A DNA stretch of 44,988 bases from Lysobacteraceae bacterium (GCA_021299355.1 JAJTGG010000023.1:1-44988); one strand, 5' to 3'. Counted from the first letter of the stretch, positions 1-8,304 are shown. Translations and numbers: made by a program. The notes: generated from the sequence alone by a model not told the origin.

Positions 1-68
1 GACTCGAACCCGGCCAGTGGCGCATCGTGCCGCGCGAAGAAGCGGAAGCGAAGTTGTTCACGCACTAA
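1..68 (+). CDS. C-terminal fragment, probable RsuA/RluE-type pseudouridine synthase
   Basis: Only the last 21 codons are in the window, entering in the frame that starts at base 3 and stopping at TAA 66-68. The peptide contains LEPGQWRIVPREE. A Leu-x-Pro-Gly-Gln/Glu-Trp-Arg ending is typical of the small-subunit-type (RsuA/RluB/RluE) pseudouridine synthases, which modify uridines in rRNA. The identification rests on this tail only. The 192 bases between this stop and the next gene show no convincing gene, and no clear terminator follows. Confidence 0.4.
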   Translation, partial: LEPGQWRIVPREEAEAKLFTH

Positions 69-260
69 ACCGGTAGCGATTGATTGCTGCCGACAGGCGC
101 TGGAATGGAGGGCCGCCCTGTTTTTCATGGGCGATGTTCACGTTTTGCGCACATTTTCAACACAACACGCTCACGCGAATCTGACGCGCTCTGCACGCAT
201 GCATCGGCATAGTGGCGTTGTGCCAAAGCACACCTCCCATGAACCGCAGAAGGAAATCCC

Positions 261-755
261 ATGAACGTATTCAAGCATGCCCTGTTCGCCCTCGCCTTGG
301 CCGGCGTCAGCTCCGCCGCTCTGGCGCACAACCATGAAAAGAAGGAAACCGGCACCATCGTGGCCGTTGCCGCCGGTAATCCCGACTTCTCCACCCTAGT
401 CGCCGCCGTGAAAGCCGCCGGTCTTGTCGACACGCTCAATTCAGCCGGTCCGTTCACCGTGTTCGCACCGACCAATGCCGCTTTCGCCAAACTGCCGGCC
501 GGCACCGTGGAAAGCCTGCTGAAGCCAGAAAACAAAGCCAAGCTGACCGCCATCCTGACCTACCACGTGGTTGCCGGCAAAGTCACCGCAGCCGATGTGG
601 TCAAACTGAAAAGCGCCGAAACCGTGAATGGCAAAGCGGTCAAAATCACGACCGGTGATCGCGGCGTCATGGTCAACGACGCCACCGTCACCGCCACCGA
701 CATCAAAGCCAGCAATGGCGTGATTCACGTGATTGACAGCGTGCTGATTCCGTAA
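261..755 (+). CDS. Secreted fasciclin (FAS1) domain protein
   Basis: A 164-residue exported protein. Residues 1-22 form a signal peptide ending in ALA, followed by a short His/Lys/Glu-rich linker and one FAS1 domain from about residue 31 to the end. Both conserved FAS1 boxes are visible: [11 protein letters not shown] near residue 60 and the closing [13 protein letters not shown]. Single-domain bacterial FAS1 proteins are small periplasmic or secreted proteins linked to adhesion or surface interactions; the ligand here is unknown. The start is supported by an AGAAGGAA ribosome site 7 bases upstream. It appears monocistronic, with a strong terminator directly after it. Confidence 0.9.
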   Translation: MNVFKHALFALALAGVSSAALAHNHEKKETGTIVAVAAGNPDFSTLVAAVKAAGLVDTLNSAGPFTVFAPTNAAFAKLPAGTVESLLKPENKAKLTAILTYHVVAGKVTAADVVKLKSAETVNGKAVKITTGDRGVMVNDATVTATDIKASNGVIHVIDSVLIP

Positions 756-773
756 TTTCTTGCTATGCGGAAA

Positions 774-798
774 AGCGGCCTTCGGGCCGCTTTTTTTT
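774..798 (+). terminator. Intrinsic terminator of the fasciclin gene
   Basis: Seven-base-pair stem AGCGGCC/GGCCGCT closed by a TTCG tetraloop and followed by a run of eight T. It lies 18 bases after the stop codon. Confidence 0.85.
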
Positions 799-802
799 GG
801 GC

Positions 803-1117
803 TCAAATCGAGGGTGGCTCGCTTCTGCTGCGGTAGCGGGCCGTGAGATAAACGGTAATCATTACGAACAGCAGCCCGGCGGCGGAAGCGAACACCAGCG
901 GCAGTCCTTTGCCGGTATATCGGTAAAGCGCCACAGCGTAGAACAGCGAAATCGAGGAAGACACGATCCAGATCGACCAGGACCGCAGTGAAAGGTCGCG
1001 GCTGGATTTGGTGTCGATCAGTTTCTTCCACTGCGGCAGATAGGCGATCAGGGAAATCACCGGAACCGCCGACTGCAGCGTACCTGCAACCACCAGCATG
1101 TAATAGACGTCACTCAC
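803..1117 (-). CDS. Small PQ-loop (SemiSWEET-like) membrane protein
   Basis: A 104-residue integral membrane protein with three hydrophobic segments (about residues 5-25, 43-63 and 70-92). The first segment ends in YLPQWKKLIDTKSSRDLS, the proline-glutamine loop typical of the PQ-loop/SWEET superfamily, and is followed by a Ser/Trp-rich second helix (LRSWSIWIVSSS). Bacterial SemiSWEETs have about 90 residues, three helices and work as dimers in sugar transport. The substrate here is unknown and a non-transport role is possible. The listed start is GTG; an in-frame ATG lies six codons later at 1099. It sits 13 bases downstream of yajQ on the same strand, so co-transcription is likely. Confidence 0.7.
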   Translation of the reverse strand: MSDVYYMLVVAGTLQSAVPVISLIAYLPQWKKLIDTKSSRDLSLRSWSIWIVSSSISLFYAVALYRYTGKGLPLVFASAAGLLFVMITVYLTARYRSRSEPPSI

Positions 1118-1130
1118 GGCGCGCCAGCTG

Positions 1131-1613
1131 TCAGTCGCGGAAGTTCTCGAACTGCAAGGGCAGTTCGAAATCCTTGGATTTCAGCAGGGCGATTGCTTCC
1201 TGCAGATCATCGCGTTTCTTTCCCATCACCTTCAGCTTGTCGCCGTTGATCTGGGAATCGACCTTCAGTTTGGCTTCCTTGAGCGCGGCTGCGATTTTCT
1301 TGGCGGTCTTCTGCTCGATGCCGGATTTCAGCGTGACTTTTTGCTTGGCCGTGGCCAAGTTCACCTCCGGCTCGCCGATGTCCATGCAACGGGCGTCGAT
1401 GCCGCGCGCGATCAGGCGCGCTTTCAGGATATCAAGCATCTGCTGGACTTGGAAGTCGCTGGGGGCTTGCAGGGTCACCACGAATTTTTCGAGCGTGAAC
1501 GAAGCCTCCACGTTCTTGAAGTCGAAGCGGTTCTTCAGCTCGCGGTTGGCGATGTCGATGGCATTGGTCAGTTCGTGGCTGTCCACTTCGGAAACGATGT
1601 CGAACGAGGGCAT
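1131..1613 (-). CDS. yajQ: YajQ family nucleotide-binding protein
   Basis: A 160-residue protein matching the YajQ/UPF0234 family over its whole length, starting MPSFDIVSEVDSHELTNAID and ending near LPLQFENFRD. The family has two ferredoxin-like domains and binds nucleic acids or nucleotides. In Xanthomonas campestris a YajQ protein (XC_3703) is a cyclic di-GMP effector; whether this one binds c-di-GMP is inference. The start at 1613 is chosen because the family begins with MPSFD and a GGAGAATCT ribosome site sits just upstream; the open frame extends 19 codons further but that part is not family-like. Confidence 0.93.
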   Translation of the reverse strand: MPSFDIVSEVDSHELTNAIDIANRELKNRFDFKNVEASFTLEKFVVTLQAPSDFQVQQMLDILKARLIARGIDARCMDIGEPEVNLATAKQKVTLKSGIEQKTAKKIAAALKEAKLKVDSQINGDKLKVMGKKRDDLQEAIALLKSKDFELPLQFENFRD

Positions 1614-1660
1614 AGATTCTCCGGAAATAATGACGCTAGTGTGACTCGGCGGGGGAGGAT

Positions 1661-2566
1661 GTGCAATCATGGGGCATGTCCCATGATGCCAAAAACGACA
1701 ACAAACGCCGTGGCATCCTGATGATGCTGCTGGCCTGCCTGTTCTTCAGCCTGATGGATGCGGTGATGAAGGGACTAACCGCCGATTTTCCGCCCATGCA
1801 GGTCACGGCCCTGCGGGCCATGAGCTCGCTGCCGCTGATTCTGCTTTATGTACACTGGCGCGGCGCCTGGGCCTCGCTTTGGCGGGTGCGCTGGCCCCTG
1901 CATCTGCTGCGGGTCGGTCTGGGGGTGTTGATGCTGACCCTATTCATCTATGCCATCAAGCGTCTGCCGCTGACCGAGGCCTATGCAATTTTCTACATCT
2001 CGCCATTCGCCATTGCGGCCCTGTCCATCCCCCTGCTCGGCGAGAAGGTCGCCCGCGCCAGCTGGATTGCCATCGGCGTCGGTCTGCTCGGCGTGCTGGT
2101 GGTGCTCAAGCCGACCGGTACTGGGCTGGTCAGTCTTGCCGGACTGGCCATTCTTGCTGCGGCCCTATGCTATGCGGTTTCGGCCATCAGCGTCCGCCTT
2201 CTGAGCCGGACTGACAGTACCGAAAGCATGGTCTGGTGGGCGATGGCCGGCATCGCCGTGCTGGCCGGACTGTTAGCCGTTCCGGAATGGGTGCCGGTGG
2301 AACGCCGGCATCTGTTGTCCTTGGCGGGATTGGCGGTGACCGGCTTCTTCGGCCAGCTCACCATCACCGAGGCGTTCCGCATTGCGCCAGCCGCGACCGT
2401 CACGCCCTTCGAATATTCGGCCCTGGCCTGGGCGCTGGGCTTGGATGCGCTGATCTGGCAGGTCCTGCCGGAGGCGCGGGTGTTCATCGGCGCCGCCATC
2501 ATTGTTGCCAGCGGGATTTATCTGGCCCGCCATGAAGCCGGTCTGCCGGAATCGGAACGGCCCTGA
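1661..2566 (+). CDS. EamA/DMT-superfamily permease
   Basis: A 301-residue protein with about ten hydrophobic segments arranged as two five-helix EamA halves. The first half begins near residue 18 (GILMMLLACLFFSLMDAV), and glutamates of the DMT fold are present (LTEAYAIFYISPF and LTITEAFRIAP). DMT proteins are inner-membrane exporters of metabolites; the substrate cannot be read from the sequence. The frame opens with GTG at 1661 directly after a GGGGGAGGA ribosome site; an ATG at 1676 is an alternative start giving 296 residues. It is transcribed divergently from yajQ with a 47-base gap. Confidence 0.85.
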   Translation: MQSWGMSHDAKNDNKRRGILMMLLACLFFSLMDAVMKGLTADFPPMQVTALRAMSSLPLILLYVHWRGAWASLWRVRWPLHLLRVGLGVLMLTLFIYAIKRLPLTEAYAIFYISPFAIAALSIPLLGEKVARASWIAIGVGLLGVLVVLKPTGTGLVSLAGLAILAAALCYAVSAISVRLLSRTDSTESMVWWAMAGIAVLAGLLAVPEWVPVERRHLLSLAGLAVTGFFGQLTITEAFRIAPAATVTPFEYSALAWALGLDALIWQVLPEARVFIGAAIIVASGIYLARHEAGLPESERP

Positions 2567-2590
2567 TAGTCGTATTCCAGTCCCGCGGGC

Positions 2591-2618
2591 TTGGCAATTT
2601 CACACGCTATCCGATAAA
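2591..2618 (+). promoter_or_regulatory. Candidate sigma-70 promoter of the DUF4136 lipoprotein gene
   Basis: TTGGCA at 2591-2596 and GATAAA at 2613-2618 with a 16-base spacer, about 70 bases before the lipoprotein start. Pattern match only. Confidence 0.4.
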
Positions 2619-2688
2619 GTAAGGACGCCGGATGAGCCCCGTCCAACCGCATGCATGCGGAAGCTTCCCTGAATCGATCGAGGTGTTT

Positions 2689-3276
2689 ATGAAGTCCCTT
2701 TTGCTCAAAGCCGTCCTGTTCGGATCCGTCCTGAGCCTGGCCGGTTGCGCCAGCCAGCCCAGCATCAGCAGTCAGTCGCGGCCGAATGTGGATTTCACCT
2801 CCTACAAAACCTACGGTTGGGTCAACCCGCTGGCGACCGACAAGGTCGGTTATTCCACCATGATCACCGGGCATTTCAAGAATGCGGTCCAGAATGAAAT
2901 GGCGGCCCGCGGTTACGTCTACGATGCCAATAACCCAGATCTGCAGGTCAATTTCTACTCCAACATCGAAAACCGCAGTGAAACCTACAGCAGCCCGTCC
3001 ATGTCCGTGGGCTATTACGGATACCGCGGCGGTTTCGGCTATGGCTTGGGCATTCCGGTCTATGGTTCCGATGTCGAGACCCGCAATTACAAAGTCGGTA
3101 GCGTCAGCCTCGACATCGTCGACACCAAACGCAAGGAGCTGATCTGGGAAGGCGTGCTGGAAGGCACCCTGAGCAAGAAAGCCATGGAAAATCCGGGAGC
3201 CGCCATTCAGTATGCGGTATCGCAGATCTACACCCGCTATCCGGTAGCTGCGCGCACAGCCGCACCGGCCCAGTAA
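2689..3276 (+). CDS. DUF4136 family lipoprotein
   Basis: A 195-residue protein with a lipoprotein signal peptide (MKSLLLKAVLFGSVLSLAGC, cysteine 20 as the lipidation site) and a DUF4136-type body: a DFTSYKTYGWVNP segment near the start, a central glycine/tyrosine-rich stretch, and a conserved end containing GSVSLDIVDTKRKELIWEG. Members are envelope lipoproteins of unknown role. The start at 2689 is chosen because it gives the lipobox and has a GAGGTG ribosome site; the upstream in-frame ATG at 2632 would hide the signal peptide. It stands alone and ends at a shared terminator with the opposing glycosyltransferase gene. Confidence 0.85.
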   Translation: MKSLLLKAVLFGSVLSLAGCASQPSISSQSRPNVDFTSYKTYGWVNPLATDKVGYSTMITGHFKNAVQNEMAARGYVYDANNPDLQVNFYSNIENRSETYSSPSMSVGYYGYRGGFGYGLGIPVYGSDVETRNYKVGSVSLDIVDTKRKELIWEGVLEGTLSKKAMENPGAAIQYAVSQIYTRYPVAARTAAPAQ

Positions 3277-3298
3277 GGCGTTCCTCTATGCCCATGAA

Positions 3299-3325
3299 AA
3301 TCGGCCCGTTCGGGCCGATTTTTAT
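3299..3325. terminator. Bidirectional intrinsic terminator
   Basis: Nine-base-pair stem AATCGGCCC/GGGCCGATT around a GTTC loop, with A residues before it and T residues after it, so it can stop transcription from both sides. It separates the convergent lipoprotein and glycosyltransferase genes and reaches the latter's stop codon (3322-3324). Confidence 0.8.
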
Positions 3326-4800
3326 TGTGCTTGCGGAAAGTCCCCGGGCAATACATAGAGCATGCGGTCGCGCGGGCCGGGCTTCTTGCCCTCAATCCAT
3401 TCACCGCGCTTTTCAGGTGTGATTCCGGCCTGGACCGCTTCGCCCAGAAAGCGTTCTTCGATTTCGCGCTTGAGGATGAACACGCGGCGGTCCGGGGGAT
3501 GCGCCAACTCTTCGGCCAGACTGGAATCGTAGGAAGAATCGGAAATCGGTTTCACGCGCGCGGTAAACGACACCTTTTTGATATCGGCACCGAAATACAG
3601 GTTCAGGCCGTTGCGCGACATGTCTTCAACGAAGATGATCTGTTCCGGTTTGCCCGGAAGCATCGGCCGGATGTCTTGGGCAAAGGCACGGGAGTCTTTA
3701 TCGTGATCGTCCAGGGCAACCGGTAACAAACCCTTGATAGCCAGAATCGCAGCAAGCCAAACCGCCATGGCGATGGCAGCACCACGACCGAAGGACGTGT
3801 TTTCCAGCCTGCGGCTCAGTAGCAACAAGGCCGGCACGGTCAGGCCCAGCACATACAAGGGCAGCCGCGACTGCGCCAGGCTGAACACCAACAAGGGCAG
3901 CAGGAACCAGAGCCAGAGAAACCGGCTTTGTTCACGATCGGCGACCGGTTCGGTGCTGTGTTTCCGGAAAATCGCGATGGCGAGCAGGGCGGGCAGGGTG
4001 CCGAGAAACAGGGTTGGCAGGAACTGCGTGAACGGGCCGTACCATTGGCTGTTGCGGTTGTGGGTATCCGTGGCGATGCGGGCGACCACCTCATGGCCGA
4101 GGAAATAATCGAGCAGCCCCGGATGGCGTTGAATGACCATGGCGTACCAAGTCAATCCAATGAGTGCGAAGCCGACTATGCCAAGCGGACGCAGCAGCGC
4201 GCGACCGTCGCGGTGCCAGAGCGCGAAGGCCACGATGGCCAGCAGCGGCAGCAGACCTGGCGGTCCCTTGGTCATGAACGCCAGGCCGAAGGCCCACCAC
4301 ATCGCATCCAGCCAGCGGCGGTTGCCGCCGCCGAACCGATACTGGGCATAGCAGGTCATGGCCAGCGTGGTCATGGCCGCCAGCACGGTATCGGTATTCA
4401 CCCAATTGGCGGCCAGCAGCAGCAGCGGCGAAGCCGGAATGAACAAGGCCGGCAGCCAGGGCCGTGACGGCACAAACACACGCCCGAGGCGAAAACCAAG
4501 ATAAACCAGCAGCACGAAGGCCAATGCCATCGGCAGGCGGACCGCCCATTCGTTGTGGCCGAAGGCCGCCACTGAGGCGGCAATCGACCAGTAGGTGAGC
4601 GGTGGCTTGGTGAAGTGCAGGCTGTCCTGGTTGCGGTACAGCGACAGCCAGTCATCATGCTGCAGAATCTGCAGGGCGACATTGGTGTAGCGGCCCTCGT
4701 CCGGCTCCATCAGGCCGCGGCTGCCCTGGAAGGCCAAGGCCCAGATGCCGGCCAGCAGCATCAGGCAGAGCAGGGTGTGGTTCCGGATGAATTCGCGCAT
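3322..4800 (-). CDS. ArnT-like family 39/83 glycosyltransferase
   Basis: A 492-residue inner-membrane protein with about twelve predicted membrane helices and a C-terminal periplasmic domain from about residue 370. After the first helix comes EPDEGRY (residues 32-38), the acidic pair plus Arg that marks the GT-C enzymes of the PMT/ArnT group, and FTKPPLTYW near residue 64, also typical of ArnT. These enzymes transfer a sugar from a polyprenyl-phosphate donor to lipid A or protein in the periplasm. ArnT itself adds aminoarabinose to lipid A, but no other arn gene is nearby, so donor and acceptor are open. Start ATG at 4800 follows an AAGGCGGAA ribosome site. Confidence 0.85.
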   Translation of the reverse strand: MREFIRNHTLLCLMLLAGIWALAFQGSRGLMEPDEGRYTNVALQILQHDDWLSLYRNQDSLHFTKPPLTYWSIAASVAAFGHNEWAVRLPMALAFVLLVYLGFRLGRVFVPSRPWLPALFIPASPLLLLAANWVNTDTVLAAMTTLAMTCYAQYRFGGGNRRWLDAMWWAFGLAFMTKGPPGLLPLLAIVAFALWHRDGRALLRPLGIVGFALIGLTWYAMVIQRHPGLLDYFLGHEVVARIATDTHNRNSQWYGPFTQFLPTLFLGTLPALLAIAIFRKHSTEPVADREQSRFLWLWFLLPLLVFSLAQSRLPLYVLGLTVPALLLLSRRLENTSFGRGAAIAMAVWLAAILAIKGLLPVALDDHDKDSRAFAQDIRPMLPGKPEQIIFVEDMSRNGLNLYFGADIKKVSFTARVKPISDSSYDSSLAEELAHPPDRRVFILKREIEERFLGEAVQAGITPEKRGEWIEGKKPGPRDRMLYVLPGDFPQAQ

Positions 4801-4854
4801 GAGTTCCGCCTTTCGGTAATCGCCTCATTCTAATGCAAAGCCCGCGCCGCTTTC

Positions 4855-4868
4855 ATGACGAAAGTCAT
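4855..4868. repeat. Short inverted repeat upstream of the glycosyltransferase gene
   Basis: ATGAC-GAAA-GTCAT, a perfect five-base inverted repeat with a four-base spacer, 55 bases upstream of the glycosyltransferase start and about 70 bases before the small-gene candidate. Placement fits an operator, but such a short repeat can arise by chance. Confidence 0.3.
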
Positions 4869-4940
4869 ACCAACCATCGGCACATGGCAGATGGCCTGCG
4901 ACCTCTTAGACTGGAATCATATTCCTGAAGGAAAGGACCG

Positions 4941-5071
4941 ATGCGCAAAGCAAGACGCTGGAGCCCTTGGCCGAGGGTATGTGCAAACGTATTCAGTGCA
5001 TGGATGTCCTCGACAACGCCCTGGAAGTCCGATTGCCCAACGACAAGCCAATCGACTTTCTCAGTGTCAAA
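4941..5071 (+). pseudogene. Micro-gene or frameshifted small CDS
   Basis: The gap 4801-5205 is the longest gene-poor stretch in the window. ATG at 4941 has a good ribosome site (AAGGAAAGG, 4928-4936), yet its own frame gives an Arg/Trp/Ser-rich sequence that runs through the terminator at 5112. A different frame from about 4952 to TAG 5069-5071 looks coding: high G+C at third positions and a balanced peptide containing KTLEPLAEGMCKRIQ and ALEVRLPNDKPIDFL. That frame has no ATG before 4979. The simplest reading is a roughly 44-residue protein starting at 4941 with one base lost between 4941 and 4955; otherwise a 30-residue peptide from 4979, or a non-coding transcript. I do not recognise the family. 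Confidence 0.4.
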
Positions 5072-5111
5072 TAGACCTTGGCAAACACCGGATTTCCCGT
5101 ATTTCCTCTCC

Positions 5112-5135
5112 ATCCCGCTTCGGCGGGATTTTTTT
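5112..5135 (+). terminator. Intrinsic terminator between the small gene and aceF
   Basis: Seven-base-pair stem ATCCCGC/GCGGGAT with a TTCG loop followed by seven T. It lies 70 bases before aceF and cannot belong to the minus-strand glycosyltransferase, so it implies a short plus-strand transcript ending here. Confidence 0.8.
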
Positions 5136-5205
5136 GGCCGCCACAGCCATTGGCAAGGGCTCCGGTTCGGGCGACAATAGCCTGGGTATTCCATTTGGGT
5201 GAGTT

Positions 5206-6516
5206 ATGTCTGAAGTGATCGAAGCGTGTGTCCCCGACCTCGGCAGCGATTCCGGCGTGCCGGTCATCGAGCTGTTGGTGAAAGTCGGCGAGACCGTGAA
5301 AAAGGACCAAGGCCTGCTGACCCTCGAGTCGGATAAAGCCACCATGGAAGTGCCGTCGCCGGTTGCCGGTGAAATCGTCGAAATCATCGCCAAGCTCGGC
5401 GATGAGCTTTCGGCCGGCGATCTGGTTGCCCGCATCCGGGTTTCGGTGGCGGCATCTACTTCCGCTCCCGTACCAGCGGTGGCGCCCGCCGCGGCTCCCG
5501 TGCCAGCCAAGGCACCGGAAGCGCCGATGCCTGCACCGGCAGCGGTAGCCGCCGCCGCTCCGGCGCCTGCCGCCAAATCGGCCTTGCATTCGCCCGACAA
5601 CGGCGAACTGGTTCCCGGCAAAGTGCCCTATGCCAGTCCGGCCGTGCGCGTGTTCGCGCGCGAGCTCGGCGTCGATCTGTCACAGGTCAAAGGCAGTGAG
5701 CGCGGCGGTCGCATCAGCAAAGAGGATGTGCAACAGTTCGTGAAAGCGACCTTGGCCGGCGGCATGCCCTCAGCCAGTAGCGGCAACGGTCTTAATCTGG
5801 TTCCCTGGCCGCAGGTCGATTTCAGCAAGTTCGGCCCCATCCACAGTGAGCCGCTGTCACGCATCAAGAAACTATCCGGCGCCAATCTGGCACGGAACTG
5901 GGCGATGATTCCGCATGTCACGCAATTCGATGAGGCCGATATCACCGAGATGGAGTTGTTCCGTAAAAAGCTCGGCGAAGAACATAAAGACGTGAAAGTG
6001 ACTCCGCTGGTGTTCCTGATCAAAGCCGCGGTGGCGGCCTTGAAGAAATTCCCGGCCTTCAATGCCTCGCTCGATGGCGACAATCTGGTGCTCAAGCAGT
6101 ATTTCCATATCGGCATCGCGGTCGATACACCGGACGGCCTGGTGGTTCCGGTCATCCGCGACTGCGACCAGAAGGGACTGATTGAACTCTCGCACGAACT
6201 GGCCGCGATCAGCGTCAAGGCCCGCGAGAAGAAACTGACCGGCGCCGACATGCAGGGGGGCTGCTTCACCATTTCCTCGCTCGGCGGCATCGGCGGCATG
6301 GCTTTCACGCCGATCATCAATGCGCCGGAAGTGGCCATCCTCGGGATTTCCAAGGCGCAGACCAAACCGGTCTGGATCGGCGCGGAATTCGCACCGAAAC
6401 TGATGCTGCCGCTGTCGCTGTCTTACGACCATCGCGTCATCGACGGTGCCGCCGCCGCCCGTTTCACCGTCTACATGGCCCAGGTCCTCGCCGATCTGCG
6501 CCGCCTGCTGGTCTGA
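5206..6516 (+). CDS. aceF: Pyruvate dehydrogenase E2, dihydrolipoyl acetyltransferase
   Basis: A 436-residue E2 subunit of the pyruvate dehydrogenase complex, which moves the acetyl group from lipoate to CoA. Domains in order: one lipoyl domain (residues 1-80, lipoyl lysine in ESDKATMEVPSP), an Ala/Pro-rich linker (about 83-125), a peripheral-subunit binding domain (YASPAVRVFARELGVDL, about 144-180), and the catalytic domain from about 205 with the active site YDHRVIDG near residue 408. E. coli AceF has three lipoyl domains; this has one. lpd follows 4 bases later, while aceE is not in the window. A GGGTGAG ribosome site precedes the ATG. Confidence 0.95.
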   Translation: MSEVIEACVPDLGSDSGVPVIELLVKVGETVKKDQGLLTLESDKATMEVPSPVAGEIVEIIAKLGDELSAGDLVARIRVSVAASTSAPVPAVAPAAAPVPAKAPEAPMPAPAAVAAAAPAPAAKSALHSPDNGELVPGKVPYASPAVRVFARELGVDLSQVKGSERGGRISKEDVQQFVKATLAGGMPSASSGNGLNLVPWPQVDFSKFGPIHSEPLSRIKKLSGANLARNWAMIPHVTQFDEADITEMELFRKKLGEEHKDVKVTPLVFLIKAAVAALKKFPAFNASLDGDNLVLKQYFHIGIAVDTPDGLVVPVIRDCDQKGLIELSHELAAISVKAREKKLTGADMQGGCFTISSLGGIGGMAFTPIINAPEVAILGISKAQTKPVWIGAEFAPKLMLPLSLSYDHRVIDGAAAARFTVYMAQVLADLRRLLV

Positions 6517-6520
6517 CACC

Positions 6521-8254
6521 ATGGCCGCCATTGAACTGAAAGTCCCCGACATCGGCGGCAGTGCTGCCGTCATCGAACTCCTGGTGAAAGAAGGCGACAC
6601 CGTCGCCAGCAATCAGGGCCTGCTCACGCTGGAATCCGACAAAGCCACCATGGAAGTGCCGGCCAGCGCCGGCGGTGTGCTCAAGCAGTGGAAAGTCAAA
6701 CTCGGTGACACCCTCAGCGAGGGGGATGTCATTGCCCTGCTCGAAGCGGCGGGTGAGCCAGTGGCAGCACCCGTCGCACCTGCAGCAGCACCGGCTATCT
6801 CTACGCCCGAACCCAAAGCCGCACCGGCGCCGAAAGGCGATGCCAATCACCACTGCCAGCTGGTGGTCATCGGTTCCGGCCCGGGCGGATACACGGCCGC
6901 CTTCCGTGCCGCCGATCTGGGCATGGACGTGATTCTGGTCGAGCGCTACGCACAGCTCGGCGGCGTCTGCCTTAATGTCGGTTGCATCCCATCGAAAGCG
7001 CTGCTGCATGCCGCCAATGTCATCGAAGAAGTCAAACACGTAGCCGACATCGGTTTGGACTTCGGCGCCGCCAAAATCGATCTGGACAAGCTGCGCGCGC
7101 ACAAGGAAAAAACCGTCGGTACGCTCAGCAAGGGCATCGCCGGCATGGCCAAGCAGCGCAAAGTGCGCACAGTGACTGGAGTTGCCGAGTTCGCTTCCGC
7201 CAACCGCCTGTCGGTAACGACAGCCAATGGTGTGGAAACCATCGACTTCGCCCAAGGCATCATCGCTGCCGGTTCTCAGCCGGTGAAACTGCCGGCCTTT
7301 CCGTGGGACGATCCGCGGGTGATGGACTCCACCGATGCGCTGATGCTGGCTGATGTGCCCAAGCGTCTGCTGGTGGTCGGCGGCGGCATTATCGGATTGG
7401 AAATGGCCTGCGTGTATTCCGCGCTGGGCAGCGCGGTGACCGTGGTTGAATTCATGGAGCAGCTGATGCCGGGCGCCGATCCGGATCTGGTCAAGCCGTT
7501 GCAGAACCTGCTGAAAAAACGCGGCGTGGCGATCCATACCTCCTGCAAAGTGCTGAAAGTGACCGCCGGCAAGAAAGCGCTGACGGCCGAATTCGAAGGA
7601 GCCTCGGTTCCGGAAGGCAAGGATTACGAGCGCGTGCTGGTGTCGGTCGGGCGTAGCCCGAACGGCGGCAAGTTGAAAGCGGAAAATGCCGGCGTGCAGG
7701 TTTCAGAGCGCGGTTTCATCGCGGTTGATAAGCAAATGCGTACCAATGTGCCGCATATTTTCGCCATCGGCGATCTGGTCGGTCAGCCGATGCTGGCGCA
7801 CAAAGCCACGCACGAAGCCAAAGTGGCGGCGGAAGTCGCGGCCGGACACAAGCGTCAATGGGTGGCGCGGGTCATCCCATCGGTGGCCTACACCGATCCG
7901 GAAATCGCCTGGGTGGGATTGACCGAAACCGAGGCCAAAGCCAAGAGCATCGCCTATGAAGTCGGCAAGTTTCCCTGGGCGGCCTCGGGCCGCGCCATCG
8001 GCATTGGCCGTACCGAAGGCTTCACCAAGCTGTTGTTTGATCCGGCCACACACCGCGTCATCGGTGCCGGTATCGTCGGTTCGCATGCCGGTGATCTGAT
8101 TGCCGAAGTCGCGCTGGCCATCGAAATGGGCTGCGAAGCAGCTGACATCGGCCACACCATCCATCCGCATCCGACCTTGAGCGAAACCGTGGCGATGGCG
8201 GCGGAAGTGTTCGATGGCAGCATCACCGATCTGTATATCCCGAAGAAAAAATAA
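6521..8254 (+). CDS. lpd: Dihydrolipoyl dehydrogenase (E3) with N-terminal lipoyl domain
   Basis: A 577-residue E3 that reoxidises the dihydrolipoyl groups of E2 using FAD and NAD. Residues 1-75 are a lipoyl domain (SDKATMEVPAS) followed by an Ala/Pro linker. The flavoprotein part starts near residue 108 with the FAD motif GSGPGGYTAAFRA, then the redox disulfide GGVCLNVGCIPSK, the NAD motif VVGGGIIGLEMA, and the C-terminal catalytic His/Glu in HPHPTLSE. E3 proteins carrying a lipoyl domain are known in Neisseria and Xanthomonadales. The start at 6521 is chosen because the lipoyl domain begins there; upstream codons in this frame overlap aceF out of frame. Confidence 0.95.
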   Translation: MAAIELKVPDIGGSAAVIELLVKEGDTVASNQGLLTLESDKATMEVPASAGGVLKQWKVKLGDTLSEGDVIALLEAAGEPVAAPVAPAAAPAISTPEPKAAPAPKGDANHHCQLVVIGSGPGGYTAAFRAADLGMDVILVERYAQLGGVCLNVGCIPSKALLHAANVIEEVKHVADIGLDFGAAKIDLDKLRAHKEKTVGTLSKGIAGMAKQRKVRTVTGVAEFASANRLSVTTANGVETIDFAQGIIAAGSQPVKLPAFPWDDPRVMDSTDALMLADVPKRLLVVGGGIIGLEMACVYSALGSAVTVVEFMEQLMPGADPDLVKPLQNLLKKRGVAIHTSCKVLKVTAGKKALTAEFEGASVPEGKDYERVLVSVGRSPNGGKLKAENAGVQVSERGFIAVDKQMRTNVPHIFAIGDLVGQPMLAHKATHEAKVAAEVAAGHKRQWVARVIPSVAYTDPEIAWVGLTETEAKAKSIAYEVGKFPWAASGRAIGIGRTEGFTKLLFDPATHRVIGAGIVGSHAGDLIAEVALAIEMGCEAADIGHTIHPHPTLSETVAMAAEVFDGSITDLYIPKKK

Positions 8255-8273
8255 CCCGAATTTCTTTCGCATG

Positions 8274-8298
8274 AAAAAGGCGCTTCGGCGCCTTTTTT
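8274..8298. terminator. Bidirectional terminator after lpd
   Basis: AAAAAGGCGC-TTCG-GCGCCTTTTTT, a hairpin with A and T flanks, placed between the convergent lpd and anion-transporter genes. Confidence 0.85.
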
Positions 8299-8304
8299 CT
8301 ATTC

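Noticed and set aside
4941-5180. The 79-codon frame from ATG 4941 taken as a gene.
   Set aside because: It reads through the terminator at 5112-5135 and its peptide is Arg/Trp/Ser-rich and unlike a natural protein; another frame in the same place looks coding.
4865-5194. Minus-strand 109-codon frame in the gap before aceF.
   Set aside because: No ribosome site, no family match, and it crosses the terminator hairpin.
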